From Halobacteriales archaeon QS_4_69_225 (lineage in GTDB: Archaea; Halobacteriota; Halobacteria; Halobacteriales; Haloarculaceae), in assembly GCA_003020965.1 (NCBI GenBank), contig PXRL01000006.1, positions 22,835 through 86,834 of the forward strand: a DNA stretch of 64,000 nt, written 5' to 3'. Every line of letters starts with the position of its first letter. The first letter of the stretch is position 1. The position numbers and the translations under genes were made by a program. Positions 35,601 to 44,076 of this stretch are shown here, piece after piece. The notes under the pieces are model-generated. The model was not told the origin of the DNA and did no database searches. It was given only the letters and a program-made list of their open reading frames with translations.

Positions 35601-35637
35601 AACGTTTTTAGTCGCCTGCGGAGTGGGTCGGTGACAC

Positions 35638-37260
35638 ATGGTCATTCCGACGCCAGACAGCGGGATTCTGAAGCGAGCGTACGCGAACCTCGTCGGCGGC
35701 GGCGGGCGGTTCGTCTCCCTCGACGTGCCGGACAAGGTGCTGAAGCGACTCTACACGTACGGGAGCCTGAAGAACACCGACCGGGGCGTCGAGTTCGAGG
35801 TGAAAAACCGGCTCCAGGACGCCAAGCTCGCCGGGATCGACCGCCTGGAGGTCAACGGTCGGACGGTCGATCCCGGTCGGGTACTGCTGGAGACGGCCGA
35901 CGGCGAGACGCTCCGCCTCGAGGCGGTCACGCCGGACGACCCCGTTCCGTTTCCCGTCGGCCGGACCGTGGTCGTCGTCGTCGAGGAGATGGAGGTTCCG
36001 GCCGGCGACCACGACGTCGTCATCGAGTTCGCGGCCGAGCCGTTCGGCGACCTGACGCTGGAGATCGGCGACACCATCCGCGACGAGGGCCGGCTGCCGT
36101 CGATCCCGCGCGACGGGGAGGACGACTACAGCGAGTCGGCCATCGCCGAGCGCCACGACTACCTCGAGGCCGAAACCGGCGTCGACCTGGAGCACGTGCC
36201 GGAGTACTCCTTCGACGCCGCCCGCGGCGAGGGCAACATCGAGAACTTCGTCGGCGTCGCCCAGGTGCCGCTCGGAGTCGCCGGCCCGGTGAAGGTCGAC
36301 GGCGAGCACGCCGACGGCTACTATCCGATCCCGCTGGCGACCACCGAGGGGACGCTCGTCGCCTCCTACAGTCGCGGCATGAAGGCCATCAACATGAGCG
36401 GCGGCGCGACGGCGACGGTGACCGACGACAGGATGAACCGCGCGCCCGTCTTCGTCTTCGAGAACGCCCGCAACGCCCGGGATTTCCGGGACTGGGTGTT
36501 CGAACACTACGACACGATCGAGGAGAAAGCCGAGGAGACCTCCAGCGTCGCCGAACTCGTCGAAATCGAGGACTACATGACGAACAACTTCGCCCACCTC
36601 CGGTTCGGCTACCGGACGGGCGACGCCGCGGGCCAGAACATGGTCGGCAAGGCCACCTTCGCGGCCTGCAACTGGATTCTCCAGGAGTATCCCGGATACG
36701 TCGAGAACTTCTATCTCGACGGCAACACCTCCACCGACAAGAAGGCCTCGGCGGTCAACCGGATGATGACCCGCGGCAAGCGGGTCACCGCCGAGGTGAC
36801 ACTGGACGAGGACACCTGCGTCCACCACCTCGGCGCCGAGCCGGAGAGCCTCGACCACCACGGCAAGATCGCCTCGCTCGGCGCGCTGCTGGTCGGCGGC
36901 GAGACCAACGGCGCCCACCCCGCCAACGGGCTGGCGTCGCTGTTCGTCGCCTGCGGCCAAGACGAGGCCAACGTCGCCGAGTCCCACGCCGCGGTCGTCA
37001 ACACGACGCTGTTGCGGGACGATTCGCTGCACATCTCGGTGACGCTGCCGTCGCTCATCGTCGCCACCTACGGCGGCGGCACCGGCCTGGCGACCCAGGA
37101 GGAGTGTCTCGCGATGTTGGACTGCGACGGCCCCGGCAACGTCAACAAGTTCGCCGAGATCGCCGCCGCGACCGTCCTGGCCGGCGAAATCTCGCTCGGG
37201 GCGGCCATCTCCGCGTCCGATTGGGTGACCAGCCACGAATCCCTCGGCCGCAACCGGTAG
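35638..37260 (+). CDS. HMG-CoA reductase homologue with N-terminal extension
   Basis: A 540-residue protein. The reductase core (about 165-540) keeps the four catalytic residues of class I enzymes: Glu237 (TTEGTLV), Lys368 (TDKKAS), Asp442 (CGQDEAN) and His533 (TSHESLGRNR). Residues 1-160 form a beta-rich domain not present in the usual 400-residue archaeal HmgA. It may be the mevalonate-pathway enzyme or a paralogue with another substrate; several loops (for example GGETNGAHPANG) are shorter than usual. A T-rich TATA-like box (35606-35612) lies about 27 bases upstream. Confidence 0.85.
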   Translation: MVIPTPDSGILKRAYANLVGGGGRFVSLDVPDKVLKRLYTYGSLKNTDRGVEFEVKNRLQDAKLAGIDRLEVNGRTVDPGRVLLETADGETLRLEAVTPDDPVPFPVGRTVVVVVEEMEVPAGDHDVVIEFAAEPFGDLTLEIGDTIRDEGRLPSIPRDGEDDYSESAIAERHDYLEAETGVDLEHVPEYSFDAARGEGNIENFVGVAQVPLGVAGPVKVDGEHADGYYPIPLATTEGTLVASYSRGMKAINMSGGATATVTDDRMNRAPVFVFENARNARDFRDWVFEHYDTIEEKAEETSSVAELVEIEDYMTNNFAHLRFGYRTGDAAGQNMVGKATFAACNWILQEYPGYVENFYLDGNTSTDKKASAVNRMMTRGKRVTAEVTLDEDTCVHHLGAEPESLDHHGKIASLGALLVGGETNGAHPANGLASLFVACGQDEANVAESHAAVVNTTLLRDDSLHISVTLPSLIVATYGGGTGLATQEECLAMLDCDGPGNVNKFAEIAAATVLAGEISLGAAISASDWVTSHESLGRNR

Positions 37261-37282
37261 CGACGTCGGGCGGTCGCCGCTT

Positions 37283-37771
37283 TCACCCCTCGACCGGCGG
37301 CGGCCCGAGAATCTCGATGCCGTAGTCGCCGGCCAGTTCGTGCACCCGCTCGACGACCGCCTCGGACGGCGGTTCGGTCGGCACGGCCGGGTCCTCGACC
37401 GGCTCGCCGACGGCGGCGACGAACTCGTCGAAGCCACCCGGCGAGGCCGTGACGGTGACCGTCGACTCCACGTCGGCGACGAGGGCGTGGGGCTCGCCCC
37501 GCGGCAGGACGATGGTGCCGCCGGCCTCGACGGTCCGGTGGTCGTCGTCGGTGTGTGCCGTCACCCGGCCCTCGCGAACGTGGAACGTCTCGTCGACGTT
37601 CTCGTGGACGTGCATCGGCGTCGCGTGACCCGCCCGCATCTGCATCTCGACGACGGACTGCCGACCGGCCGTCTCGGCGGCGCTCACGACGACGTGCGAC
37701 GCGGTGTCGAGGAACCGGTACGACTCGCCCGCCCCGGGCCGGCCGACGGCCGGCTCGTCGAAGTCGGACAT
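37283..37771 (-). CDS. Cupin-domain protein (162 aa)
   Basis: A single cupin barrel: motif 1 is HATPMHVHENVDETFHVREG (two His, one Glu and the following His) and motif 2 is PRGEPHAL, giving the usual metal site. The C-terminal third is helical. Cupins range from isomerases to metal-binding sensors; no function can be assigned. ATG 37771; the next gene is convergent, 22 bases away. Confidence 0.82.
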   Translation of the reverse strand: MSDFDEPAVGRPGAGESYRFLDTASHVVVSAAETAGRQSVVEMQMRAGHATPMHVHENVDETFHVREGRVTAHTDDDHRTVEAGGTIVLPRGEPHALVADVESTVTVTASPGGFDEFVAAVGEPVEDPAVPTEPPSEAVVERVHELAGDYGIEILGPPPVEG

Positions 37772-37860
37772 GGTACGTGACTGCGCCGACAGAAAAGTAA
37801 AACCAGCGGTGGCCAGGATCAGCGGTAGCGGTGCAGGGCGCGGAGCCTCCTTCCTCAGCC

Positions 37861-37926
37861 GCGAGCGAAGCGAGCGGCAGAGAGGGGAGGAGCACCCGTC
37901 TTTGTTCACTTTCACTGCGAGGCGAC
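37861..37926. repeat. Segment shared with 5060-5125
   Basis: Both copies contain GCGAGC(G/A)AAG-type palindrome arms, GGAGCAC, a T-rich run and GCGAGGCG in the same order and spacing. Similarity is moderate and the copies differ in the T-rich middle. Confidence 0.35.
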
Positions 37927-37947
37927 CTGTTTTTCCCCTTGAGCCGT

Positions 37948-37960
37948 GCATTAATTTACT
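37948..37960 (+). promoter_or_regulatory. AT-rich TATA-like segment before the structured locus
   Basis: GCATTAATTTACT (37948-37960) is the strongest AT island in the gap 37772-38327 and lies about 25 bases before the hairpin-dense block. It could equally serve the minus strand. Confidence 0.35.
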
Positions 37961-37974
37961 GCCGTCCCTGCACA

Positions 37975-38328
37975 AGTCGGGGTCGGTAAATGCCGCGAGT
38001 AAACCGGCATCTGTGGCGCGGCGGTACTGCCGTCGCGCCCCACACTCGGGACCGGCGACCGCGAACGGGTTCGACCCCCGTTCCCCGCCTGGGGATAGAG
38101 TGCGAGAACACCGGGAATTAAACTGGCGGGACAATCCACGGCACAGGTCCGGTAAGCGCGGGTCGCAGCACTGCTCCGACCCGCCGCCTCCACCGTGGAA
38201 CGACAAAAGAAAGCCGGGCCGCGTCCACGCAGGGGGCCGCGGGGCACAATCGCGCTGCGGTAAAGCCCCGCCCTCAAGGAGTGACCGACCGCTGCAAGGC
38301 GGAAGGAAGCGAGTAGGGCGGGGTAGTT
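37975..38328 (+). ncRNA. Candidate large structured RNA (strand uncertain)
   Basis: No reading frame here looks coding. Consecutive strong stems: ATGCCG/CGGCAT (37990-38010), GGCGCGGCGG/CCGTCGCGCC (38015-38039), GAACGGG/CCCGTTC (38062-38083), TCCACGG/CCGTGGA (38135-38199) enclosing GCGGGTCG/CGACCCGC (38159-38183), and GCCCCGCCCT/AGGGCGGGG (38265-38323) with an inner CCGC/GCGG. A-rich single-stranded spacers (GAATTAAACTGG, GACAAAAGAAAG, GGTAAAG) separate the stems. This modular layout is unlike the palindrome strings elsewhere and suggests a folded RNA of about 350 nt. It lacks the GGAAAGTC of RNase P RNA and the SRP core. Confidence 0.4.
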
Positions 38329-39101
38329 TACGCGTCGTCGACCTCGTAGGCGAGGCCGGCGTCCCGCAGCGCGTCGGTGACGCGGCCGCCGAGGTCGGTC
38401 GTGGCGACGACGACGACGTCGAGCCCGCGGCCGGCGGCGTCGGCGGCCACCTCGCCGGCGGCGAAGGTGACGTCGGCCTCGCGGCCGGAGCGGCGGAGGG
38501 TCGCGACGGCCTCGACGCCGGCGGCGGCGACGACGTCGGCCTCGGCGGCGACGTCGGCCAGCCGCCCGGAACGCTCGGGGTACGCCGAGCGGATCGGTGC
38601 GACCTGGAAGACCGTCACCTCGCCCGGCTCGAGGTCCATCACGCCGTCGAAGCCGGTGACGCCGACCACCTCGCCGGCGGCGGCGTCGGTCGTCGTCACG
38701 CCGGTCGCCGGGCCCGCCTCGCCCGGCGTCGCCCGCAGCAGCCCGTCGTCGATCGACAGCGACACCCGCTCGCCGGACTCGACGTCGTCGGTGGCGAAGG
38801 CGGCGTCTTCCTGCATGCTCCCGAGGACGTCGTCGGTGACGTGGTCGGCGAACCGCCGGACGTCGGAGGCCTGCTGGAACAGCCAGTCGACGCCCTGTTT
38901 CGTGACGCGGTAGCGGGAGCGGGCCTCCTTCTCGACGAACCCCTCGTCGACCAGCTCGCGGATGTACTCCGAGACGGCCTGGCTGGTGACGCCGACCGCG
39001 TCGGCGATCTCGCCCTGATTGACCGCCGGCTGACGGTCCGCGATCTCGACGAGGACGCGGAACTTCGTCGCGGCCCGCTTGTTGTCGAGGACGTCGACCA
39101 T
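38328..39101 (-). CDS. MarR-like winged-helix regulator with ligand-like domain
   Basis: A 257-residue protein. Residues 1-75 form a winged helix (NQGEIADAVGVTSQAVSEYI as recognition region). A helical link follows, then a C-terminal alpha/beta domain (about 110-257) with repeated AEADVVAAAGVEA-type strands that may bind a small molecule. I recall similar haloarchaeal proteins as DUF7839-containing. GGTTTTTATACGG (39119-39131, minus strand) is a TATA-like box about 25 bases before ATG 39101. Its 3' end meets the structured locus. Confidence 0.78.
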   Translation of the reverse strand: MVDVLDNKRAATKFRVLVEIADRQPAVNQGEIADAVGVTSQAVSEYIRELVDEGFVEKEARSRYRVTKQGVDWLFQQASDVRRFADHVTDDVLGSMQEDAAFATDDVESGERVSLSIDDGLLRATPGEAGPATGVTTTDAAAGEVVGVTGFDGVMDLEPGEVTVFQVAPIRSAYPERSGRLADVAAEADVVAAAGVEAVATLRRSGREADVTFAAGEVAADAAGRGLDVVVVATTDLGGRVTDALRDAGLAYEVDDA

Positions 39102-39118
39102 ACCGGCTCCAGGGAGCC

Positions 39119-39131
39119 GCCGTATAAAAAC
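39119..39131 (-). promoter_or_regulatory. TATA-like box of the MarR-like gene
   Basis: TTTTTATACGG on the minus strand, centred about 25 bases before ATG 39101; it sits in the gap between two divergent genes. Confidence 0.55.
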
Positions 39132-39184
39132 CCTGACGGGCCGGCCGGCGCCAGTGCTTTGCCGCCGGCGCCGCTACCGCGGAT

Positions 39185-39883
39185 ATGGAGTTCGAGCCCC
39201 GCGACCGGGCGGTCTACCTGCCGGACGCGGACACGCTGGTGTGTGCGGACCTCCACGTCGGCCGGGACGCGGCCTCGAACGTCGAGTTCCGCGTCGGCGA
39301 ACACGAGGACCTCCGCGAGCGGTTCCGGGCGCTGTGCGACCGCTACGAACCCGCCGAAACGGTGGTGGCCGGCGACCTGTTGCACTCCTTCGACCGGCTG
39401 CCGCGGGGCGTCGTCGAGACGGTCCGGGCGCTGCGGGCCGCCGCCGAGTCGGTCGACTGCCGGCTCGTCGTCACCCCCGGCAACCACGACTCGATGCTCG
39501 GGGAGGTGTGGGACGGCCCCACCCCCGAGGAGTACCGCATCGACGGCGCCGACGGCTCGGTCGTCGCGGTCCACGGCCACGCCCCGCCGACGACCGACGC
39601 CGACTGGTACGTCGTCGGCCACGACCACCCGACGATCGACGTCGAGGGGATGCGCCGGCCGTGTTACCTCCACGGCCCCTCGGCGTACGGGTCGGCGGGC
39701 GTGCTGATGCTGCCGGCGTTCAGCCGGCTGCCGGTCGGCGTCGAGGTCAACGAGATGCGCGCCGGGGACTTCCAGTCGCCGCTGATCGAGGCCGCCGGCG
39801 GGCTCCGGCCGGTCGTCCGAGACGAGGCGGCCGACCGGACCCACGAGTTCCCGCCGCTGTCGGAGTTCCGCCGGCTACTGTAG
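39185..39883 (+). CDS. Calcineurin-like metallophosphoesterase
   Basis: A 232-residue protein with all metal motifs in order: CADLHVG, AGDLLHSF, TPGNHDSM, VHGHAP and VGHDHP. The short size and motif spacing match the archaeal/bacterial group sometimes found with Lhr helicase and annotated as phosphoesterase or DNA ligase-associated; no Lhr is in the window. Substrate unknown, possibly a nucleic acid or nucleotide. Overlaps the convergent FAD-protein gene by 9 bases. Confidence 0.85.
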   Translation: MEFEPRDRAVYLPDADTLVCADLHVGRDAASNVEFRVGEHEDLRERFRALCDRYEPAETVVAGDLLHSFDRLPRGVVETVRALRAAAESVDCRLVVTPGNHDSMLGEVWDGPTPEEYRIDGADGSVVAVHGHAPPTTDADWYVVGHDHPTIDVEGMRRPCYLHGPSAYGSAGVLMLPAFSRLPVGVEVNEMRAGDFQSPLIEAAGGLRPVVRDEAADRTHEFPPLSEFRRLL

Positions 39884-41143
39884 CCTCGCCCGGACCGTCT
39901 CGGCCGCCCGGCGGCCGCTCTCCATGGCGCCCTGGATGGCCGACCACTCGGTATAGCCGCCGGCCAGATACACCGGCCCCTCGGGGGCGTCGACGGCCGG
40001 CAGCGCCGTCCGGAAGCCCGGCGGCTGTGCGAACTGGGCGAAGTCGATCCGGTCGACGGCCAGCACCTCGAGGTCGCCGAAGTGGTTCTCCGGGTACCAC
40101 GACGACAGCGCCTCCCGGACGGTCTCGCCGAGGGCGGCGTCGTCGGCGTCCTGCTCGCCGAGGAACGTCGCCGCCAGCAGCTGCCGGTCGTCCGGGGCGT
40201 ACTCGGAAGCGGCGGCGCTCATCGGCGCGACGGTGTTCGGCCGGGCGTCGGCGGCGTTCAGCATGATCCGCGAGCCGGTGTCCAGCGACTGGAAGGCCGG
40301 CAGCGAGCAGTGGACCGTCACGCAGGCCTTCGCGTCGGTCGGCGTCTCGACGCCGGTCAGCTCCGCGGCGCGCTTCGGGTCCGTCGCGACGACGGCGGCG
40401 TCGGCGGCGACCGACCCGGCGTCGGTCTCGACGGTCACCCCGGCGCCGCCGGCGTCGCCGGCGACGACGTCGGTCACCTCCCGGCCGGTCTCGACGGTCG
40501 CGCCCGCCGTCTCCGCCCGCCGCCGCAGTTGGGCCGGAATCGCGCCCATCCCCGCCGCCGGGACGACGGTGTCGCCCTCCGACAGCATCTTGAACGTGTA
40601 TTCGAAGACGTGACTCGACGTCGACAGCGACCGCTCCAGCGTGATGCCGCCGTAGAACGGCTCGGCGAACCGCTCGACGAACGCCTCGGAGAAGCCGCGA
40701 TTCCGGAGGTACGCCCGGACGGACGTGTCGGCGCCGTCGAGGAGGTCGTCGACGTCCCGGCGCCGGAGCTCGACCTGCAGCCGGAGCAGCCGGAGCTTGT
40801 CGCCGATCGTGACCTCGCGGTTCAGTAGCGTCGGGACGGCCGCCTCGGGGTCGCCGAGCGGGTCCGACAGCGTCGACCGCCGGTTCGGCGCCGCGATGGT
40901 CGCCCCGGGGGCGAACCGCCGGAGCGACAGCGCCTCCAGGTCCAGCTCCCGGCGGGCGGCCGGATAGCCGGTGAACAGCACCTGGAAGCCGCGATCGAGC
41001 GTGAACCCGTCGACGACCCGAGAGCGGACGCGACCGCCGACCCGCTCGTCGGCTTCGAGCAGTTCGACCGCGGCGCCGGCCGCCGCCAGGCGTCGTGCCG
41101 CGACCAGGCCGGCGAGCCCTCCGCCGGCGACGACGACGTGCAT
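39875..41143 (-). CDS. FAD-dependent amine-oxidase/phytoene-desaturase-like oxidoreductase
   Basis: A 422-residue flavoprotein. The N-terminus MHVVVAGGGLAGLVAARRLA is the dinucleotide-binding GxGxxG fold, followed by ERVGGRVRS, the second FAD motif of the amine oxidase/desaturase family. The C-terminus GPVYLAGGYTEWSAIQGAMESG completes the FAD site. Likely substrates are amines, carotenoids or related isoprenoids; no carotenoid gene is adjacent. ATG 41143 puts the fold at the start. Lone gene. Confidence 0.85.
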   Translation of the reverse strand: MHVVVAGGGLAGLVAARRLAAAGAAVELLEADERVGGRVRSRVVDGFTLDRGFQVLFTGYPAARRELDLEALSLRRFAPGATIAAPNRRSTLSDPLGDPEAAVPTLLNREVTIGDKLRLLRLQVELRRRDVDDLLDGADTSVRAYLRNRGFSEAFVERFAEPFYGGITLERSLSTSSHVFEYTFKMLSEGDTVVPAAGMGAIPAQLRRRAETAGATVETGREVTDVVAGDAGGAGVTVETDAGSVAADAAVVATDPKRAAELTGVETPTDAKACVTVHCSLPAFQSLDTGSRIMLNAADARPNTVAPMSAAASEYAPDDRQLLAATFLGEQDADDAALGETVREALSSWYPENHFGDLEVLAVDRIDFAQFAQPPGFRTALPAVDAPEGPVYLAGGYTEWSAIQGAMESGRRAAETVRARLQ

Positions 41144-41736
41144 GCCCGGTGGTTCGGGCGGCCGGGGCAAACACGTTTCCGTCCTCGCCTCGCGGCGATT
41201 CGAGGTGTCGTACGGTGTTCTTCCGCCTCCTGCTCGCTCGATTCGTTCGATATGTGGCCTGGACGGTGCGGTTCGTGGCGGCGAATATCGACGCGACGCC
41301 GGAACCTCGGAAGTCCTCGGCGCTGTCGAATTCTGCTCGCGGGCCATGTGCGGCGCTGCGCGCCGCGAATTCGAGACGGTGAAAACCGCCTCGCCGCCCG
41401 CTCGCACGGCCCGAGGCGGCTCCGTCGCCTCGCTGCCCGCGGCTCACGGCTCGCGGTTCACGTCCGTTCACCGTCAGCTCTATCGAGGCCTCCCTCCGGT
41501 TGGCCTCGCAGGTCGCGCCTCGCTACTGCTCGCTGTCGTCCGGGACTCGAGGATTTCTGAGCGATAGCGAGCCGCGCGACCGACCCCGGCCGAGGGCTTT
41601 CGAGGTATCGCGGTTCGTCGCGGAGCGATTCGGCACGAACCGCCCACCACATTCACGGATTCATCCGGCGGGCTCGGACTCCTCTCTGCCGCAAACGATG
41701 CGTCGAGCGCCGTACGATACCCCTACGACGATCCGA
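41144..41736. other. Intergenic region without a recognisable gene
   Basis: Lower GC than the coding neighbours, with short palindromes such as GAGGCGGCTCCGTCGCCTC and GAGGCC...GGCCTC. Frames through it lack protein-like composition. It contains the promoter of the FAD-protein gene at its left end. Confidence 0.5.
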
Positions 41737-43932
41737 TTAGAGCTTCTGCGTCTCCAGCGCCTGGTCGGTCCGCCGGCGGGCCTCCTCGACCCGTCGCTCG
41801 ACGGCCGCCGCCACCGGCGCCGTGAGTTCGCCGCGGCTGTCGGCGAGCCGGTCGCTGACGATGCCGAGCTGCTCGGCGACGGTCTCGAGGCGGCTGTCGG
41901 CCGCCCTGCGGTCGCCGGCGTCGGCCCGCTCGGCCGCCCGGTCGGCGGCCGTCGAGACGGCCTTCAGCGCCCGCACCAGCCCCGTGACGCCGGCCGTCTG
42001 CCGGCCCGCGCTCTCGAATATCTCGTCGTCGTCGGTCGGCGTCGGGCTTGCCCCCCCGCCCGTCCCGGTATCCCCGGTGCCGACGGCGTCGGTCGGCCCC
42101 TCGAGGGTGTCGCCCACCTCGTCGACGACGACGTCGGTGACGGAGCCGACGCTGACGGCGGATTCGATGCTCACGTCGGCGACGAAGCTCGCCAGCGACG
42201 CCTTCCCGGTCCGGGGCGTGTCGATCCGGATCCGGTCGCCGCCGTCGTCGCCGTCGTCGCCGTCGCCGCCGGGATTGATGCGGAAGGCGCCGGGCGTCCC
42301 CTCGGCGTCCCGCACCTCGGTCGTGTAGGCGCCGCCGCGGTGGACGTAGACGGCGTCCGGGCCGTCCAGCGGGGCGTCGTAGAGCCGGCCGCCGAAGTCG
42401 TCGGCGACGGCCAGCCGTTCCAGATCGGCGTCGACCCCGTCGGCGTCGACCTCGAGCTTCACCGCCTCGGCCCGCGGCGTCAGCGGGACCTCGCCGTCGA
42501 CGCCGGCGGCGGTCGTCCCCGTCTCGGCCACCTCGACGCGCTCGGCGTACGGCGCCGACCCCGGGCCGTTGACCGTCAGGCGGTGGTCGCCGGCGGGGAG
42601 GTCCTCGACGACGACGGTACCGGCGAACGTCGGCACCGCGACGGGGTCGCTCTCGACGAGGGCCGCCGACTCCGTCGTCGGCTCGCTCGTCGTCACGCCC
42701 TCGTCCTCGGGGGCGTCGCCGTCGGGTTCGACCTGTCGGACGGCCGCGACCAGCCGGTTGATCGGTGCCGGCTCGCCGATGGCGTCGTAGGCGTCGGCCA
42801 GCGCCTTCCGGTGGGCCGGGTCGGAGATGTCCTCGGCGGGGTTGTCGTACCGCGGCTGATCCCACGGCAGCTTCGTCGTCGTGATGTGGCCGGCGACGAG
42901 GTCTTCGCCGAACTCGGGGATGGGAAACTCGAAGCTGAGCTGCGGCCCGGTGAAGGCGGTGATGTGCTCCAGTTCGGCCGTCGGCACCAGGTCGTAGCTC
43001 ACGTCGACGTCGGCCTCGGCGTCGGCCTCGTCGAAGGCGTACACGCGGCCGGTCTCCCGGGCCGGGAGGTCGTCCGGCGGCGTCGACAGCTCCTCGAACG
43101 ACCGCACGGTCAGCCGCTCGTCGATCAGTGCCTCCTGGTCGACGGCCGACAGCCGTTCGTCCTCGTAGATGGGGGCGCCGTCCAGCTCCGGGACGACGTA
43201 CGGCAGCCGGAACCCCTCGTCGCGCGGCAGCCCGTAGGCGGCCGGAATCTCGCCGGCGACCTCCTCGAGGACGTCGTTCGTCACGTCGGCGATGGCCCCT
43301 TCGCCGGGGTTGCGGGTGAACTGGTCGGCGATGTCGTTGACCGACAGGCCGCCGGAGTGCGACCCCAACTCCGGCAACACCCGCGGCACCGCCTCCGTGT
43401 CGGGATCGAGGAACTCGTTGTTCGGCACCTTCCGGGAGTGTGCGCTGGCGACGAACAGCCGCGGCTCGCCGGTCTCGCGGTCGACGAACACCTGCGTCAG
43501 CTCCCAGTCGTGCCAGTGGAAGTTCACCGAGAACTGGTCGAAGGCGGCGTACCACCAGTACTGCACCGCCGCCAGCGACGAGTCCTCGTAGCCGACGACC
43601 CGGTAGAACACCGTCGGTGCCGGCGGCTCGCCGGCCTCGCGGAACCGCTTGGTGTAGCCGTCGAAGGCGGCGAAGCCGTCGACGACCGGCTCGCCGTCGA
43701 CCTCCCGCTCGTACGGCCGGGGGTCCGTCGGGAACCACTCCTCGAAGGCGTCGAAGTAGTACACCGGCGCGAACCGCTCGGCGAGCCGGCGGCTCTCCTC
43801 GTCGTCGAGGTCGGTCGTCGGGGCGTCGGACCCTCGGTCGAACGCACCGAGGGCGACCGCCCCCACGGTCCCGGCGGCCCCGACCCCGACCCCGGCGAGC
43901 AACTGTCGTCGCGTCAGGTCTGGCAGGTCCAT
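41737..43932 (-). CDS. Tat-exported protein with HDWE motif (NLP/Vps62-like N-domain)
   Basis: A 731-residue protein with a Tat signal (TRRQLLAGVG). Residues 45-200 hold FAPVYYFDAFEEW, VQYWWYAAFDQF and FHWHDWELTQVFVD. HDWE is the core of the GHRHDWE heptapeptide of necrosis-inducing NLP proteins, and the W-rich strands fit the related Vps62 fold. Residues 430-560 look like beta-sandwich repeats; a Gly/Asp-rich linker and a helical, coiled-coil-like tail (635-731) follow. No membrane helix, so it is probably released or surface-bound. Function unknown. ATG 43932 puts the twin arginines near the start. Confidence 0.8.
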   Translation of the reverse strand: MDLPDLTRRQLLAGVGVGAAGTVGAVALGAFDRGSDAPTTDLDDEESRRLAERFAPVYYFDAFEEWFPTDPRPYEREVDGEPVVDGFAAFDGYTKRFREAGEPPAPTVFYRVVGYEDSSLAAVQYWWYAAFDQFSVNFHWHDWELTQVFVDRETGEPRLFVASAHSRKVPNNEFLDPDTEAVPRVLPELGSHSGGLSVNDIADQFTRNPGEGAIADVTNDVLEEVAGEIPAAYGLPRDEGFRLPYVVPELDGAPIYEDERLSAVDQEALIDERLTVRSFEELSTPPDDLPARETGRVYAFDEADAEADVDVSYDLVPTAELEHITAFTGPQLSFEFPIPEFGEDLVAGHITTTKLPWDQPRYDNPAEDISDPAHRKALADAYDAIGEPAPINRLVAAVRQVEPDGDAPEDEGVTTSEPTTESAALVESDPVAVPTFAGTVVVEDLPAGDHRLTVNGPGSAPYAERVEVAETGTTAAGVDGEVPLTPRAEAVKLEVDADGVDADLERLAVADDFGGRLYDAPLDGPDAVYVHRGGAYTTEVRDAEGTPGAFRINPGGDGDDGDDGGDRIRIDTPRTGKASLASFVADVSIESAVSVGSVTDVVVDEVGDTLEGPTDAVGTGDTGTGGGASPTPTDDDEIFESAGRQTAGVTGLVRALKAVSTAADRAAERADAGDRRAADSRLETVAEQLGIVSDRLADSRGELTAPVAAAVERRVEEARRRTDQALETQKL

Positions 43933-44076
43933 GGCTTCTTCACGACCGGGCGCCGGACCCGCCGGCACCGGTCGGCTTCTGTCGGTTCGGCGCTGACTGA
44001 GTTAGCCCTTATGGCTCGGCGGCGCCCGACGCAGCCGAAGGACAGGGCTTTGAGCCGGCCGCCCCTACCGCGGGGT

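Noticed and set aside
38062..38083. tRNA gene suggested by ACGGGTTCGACCCCCGT, a T-arm-like hairpin
   Set aside because: No matching acceptor stem, D-arm or anticodon arm at the required distances.
37960..38330. RNase P RNA or SRP RNA
   Set aside because: No GGAAAGTC/ACAGAA core of RNase P and no GGAAGGNAGCAG-type SRP core on either strand.
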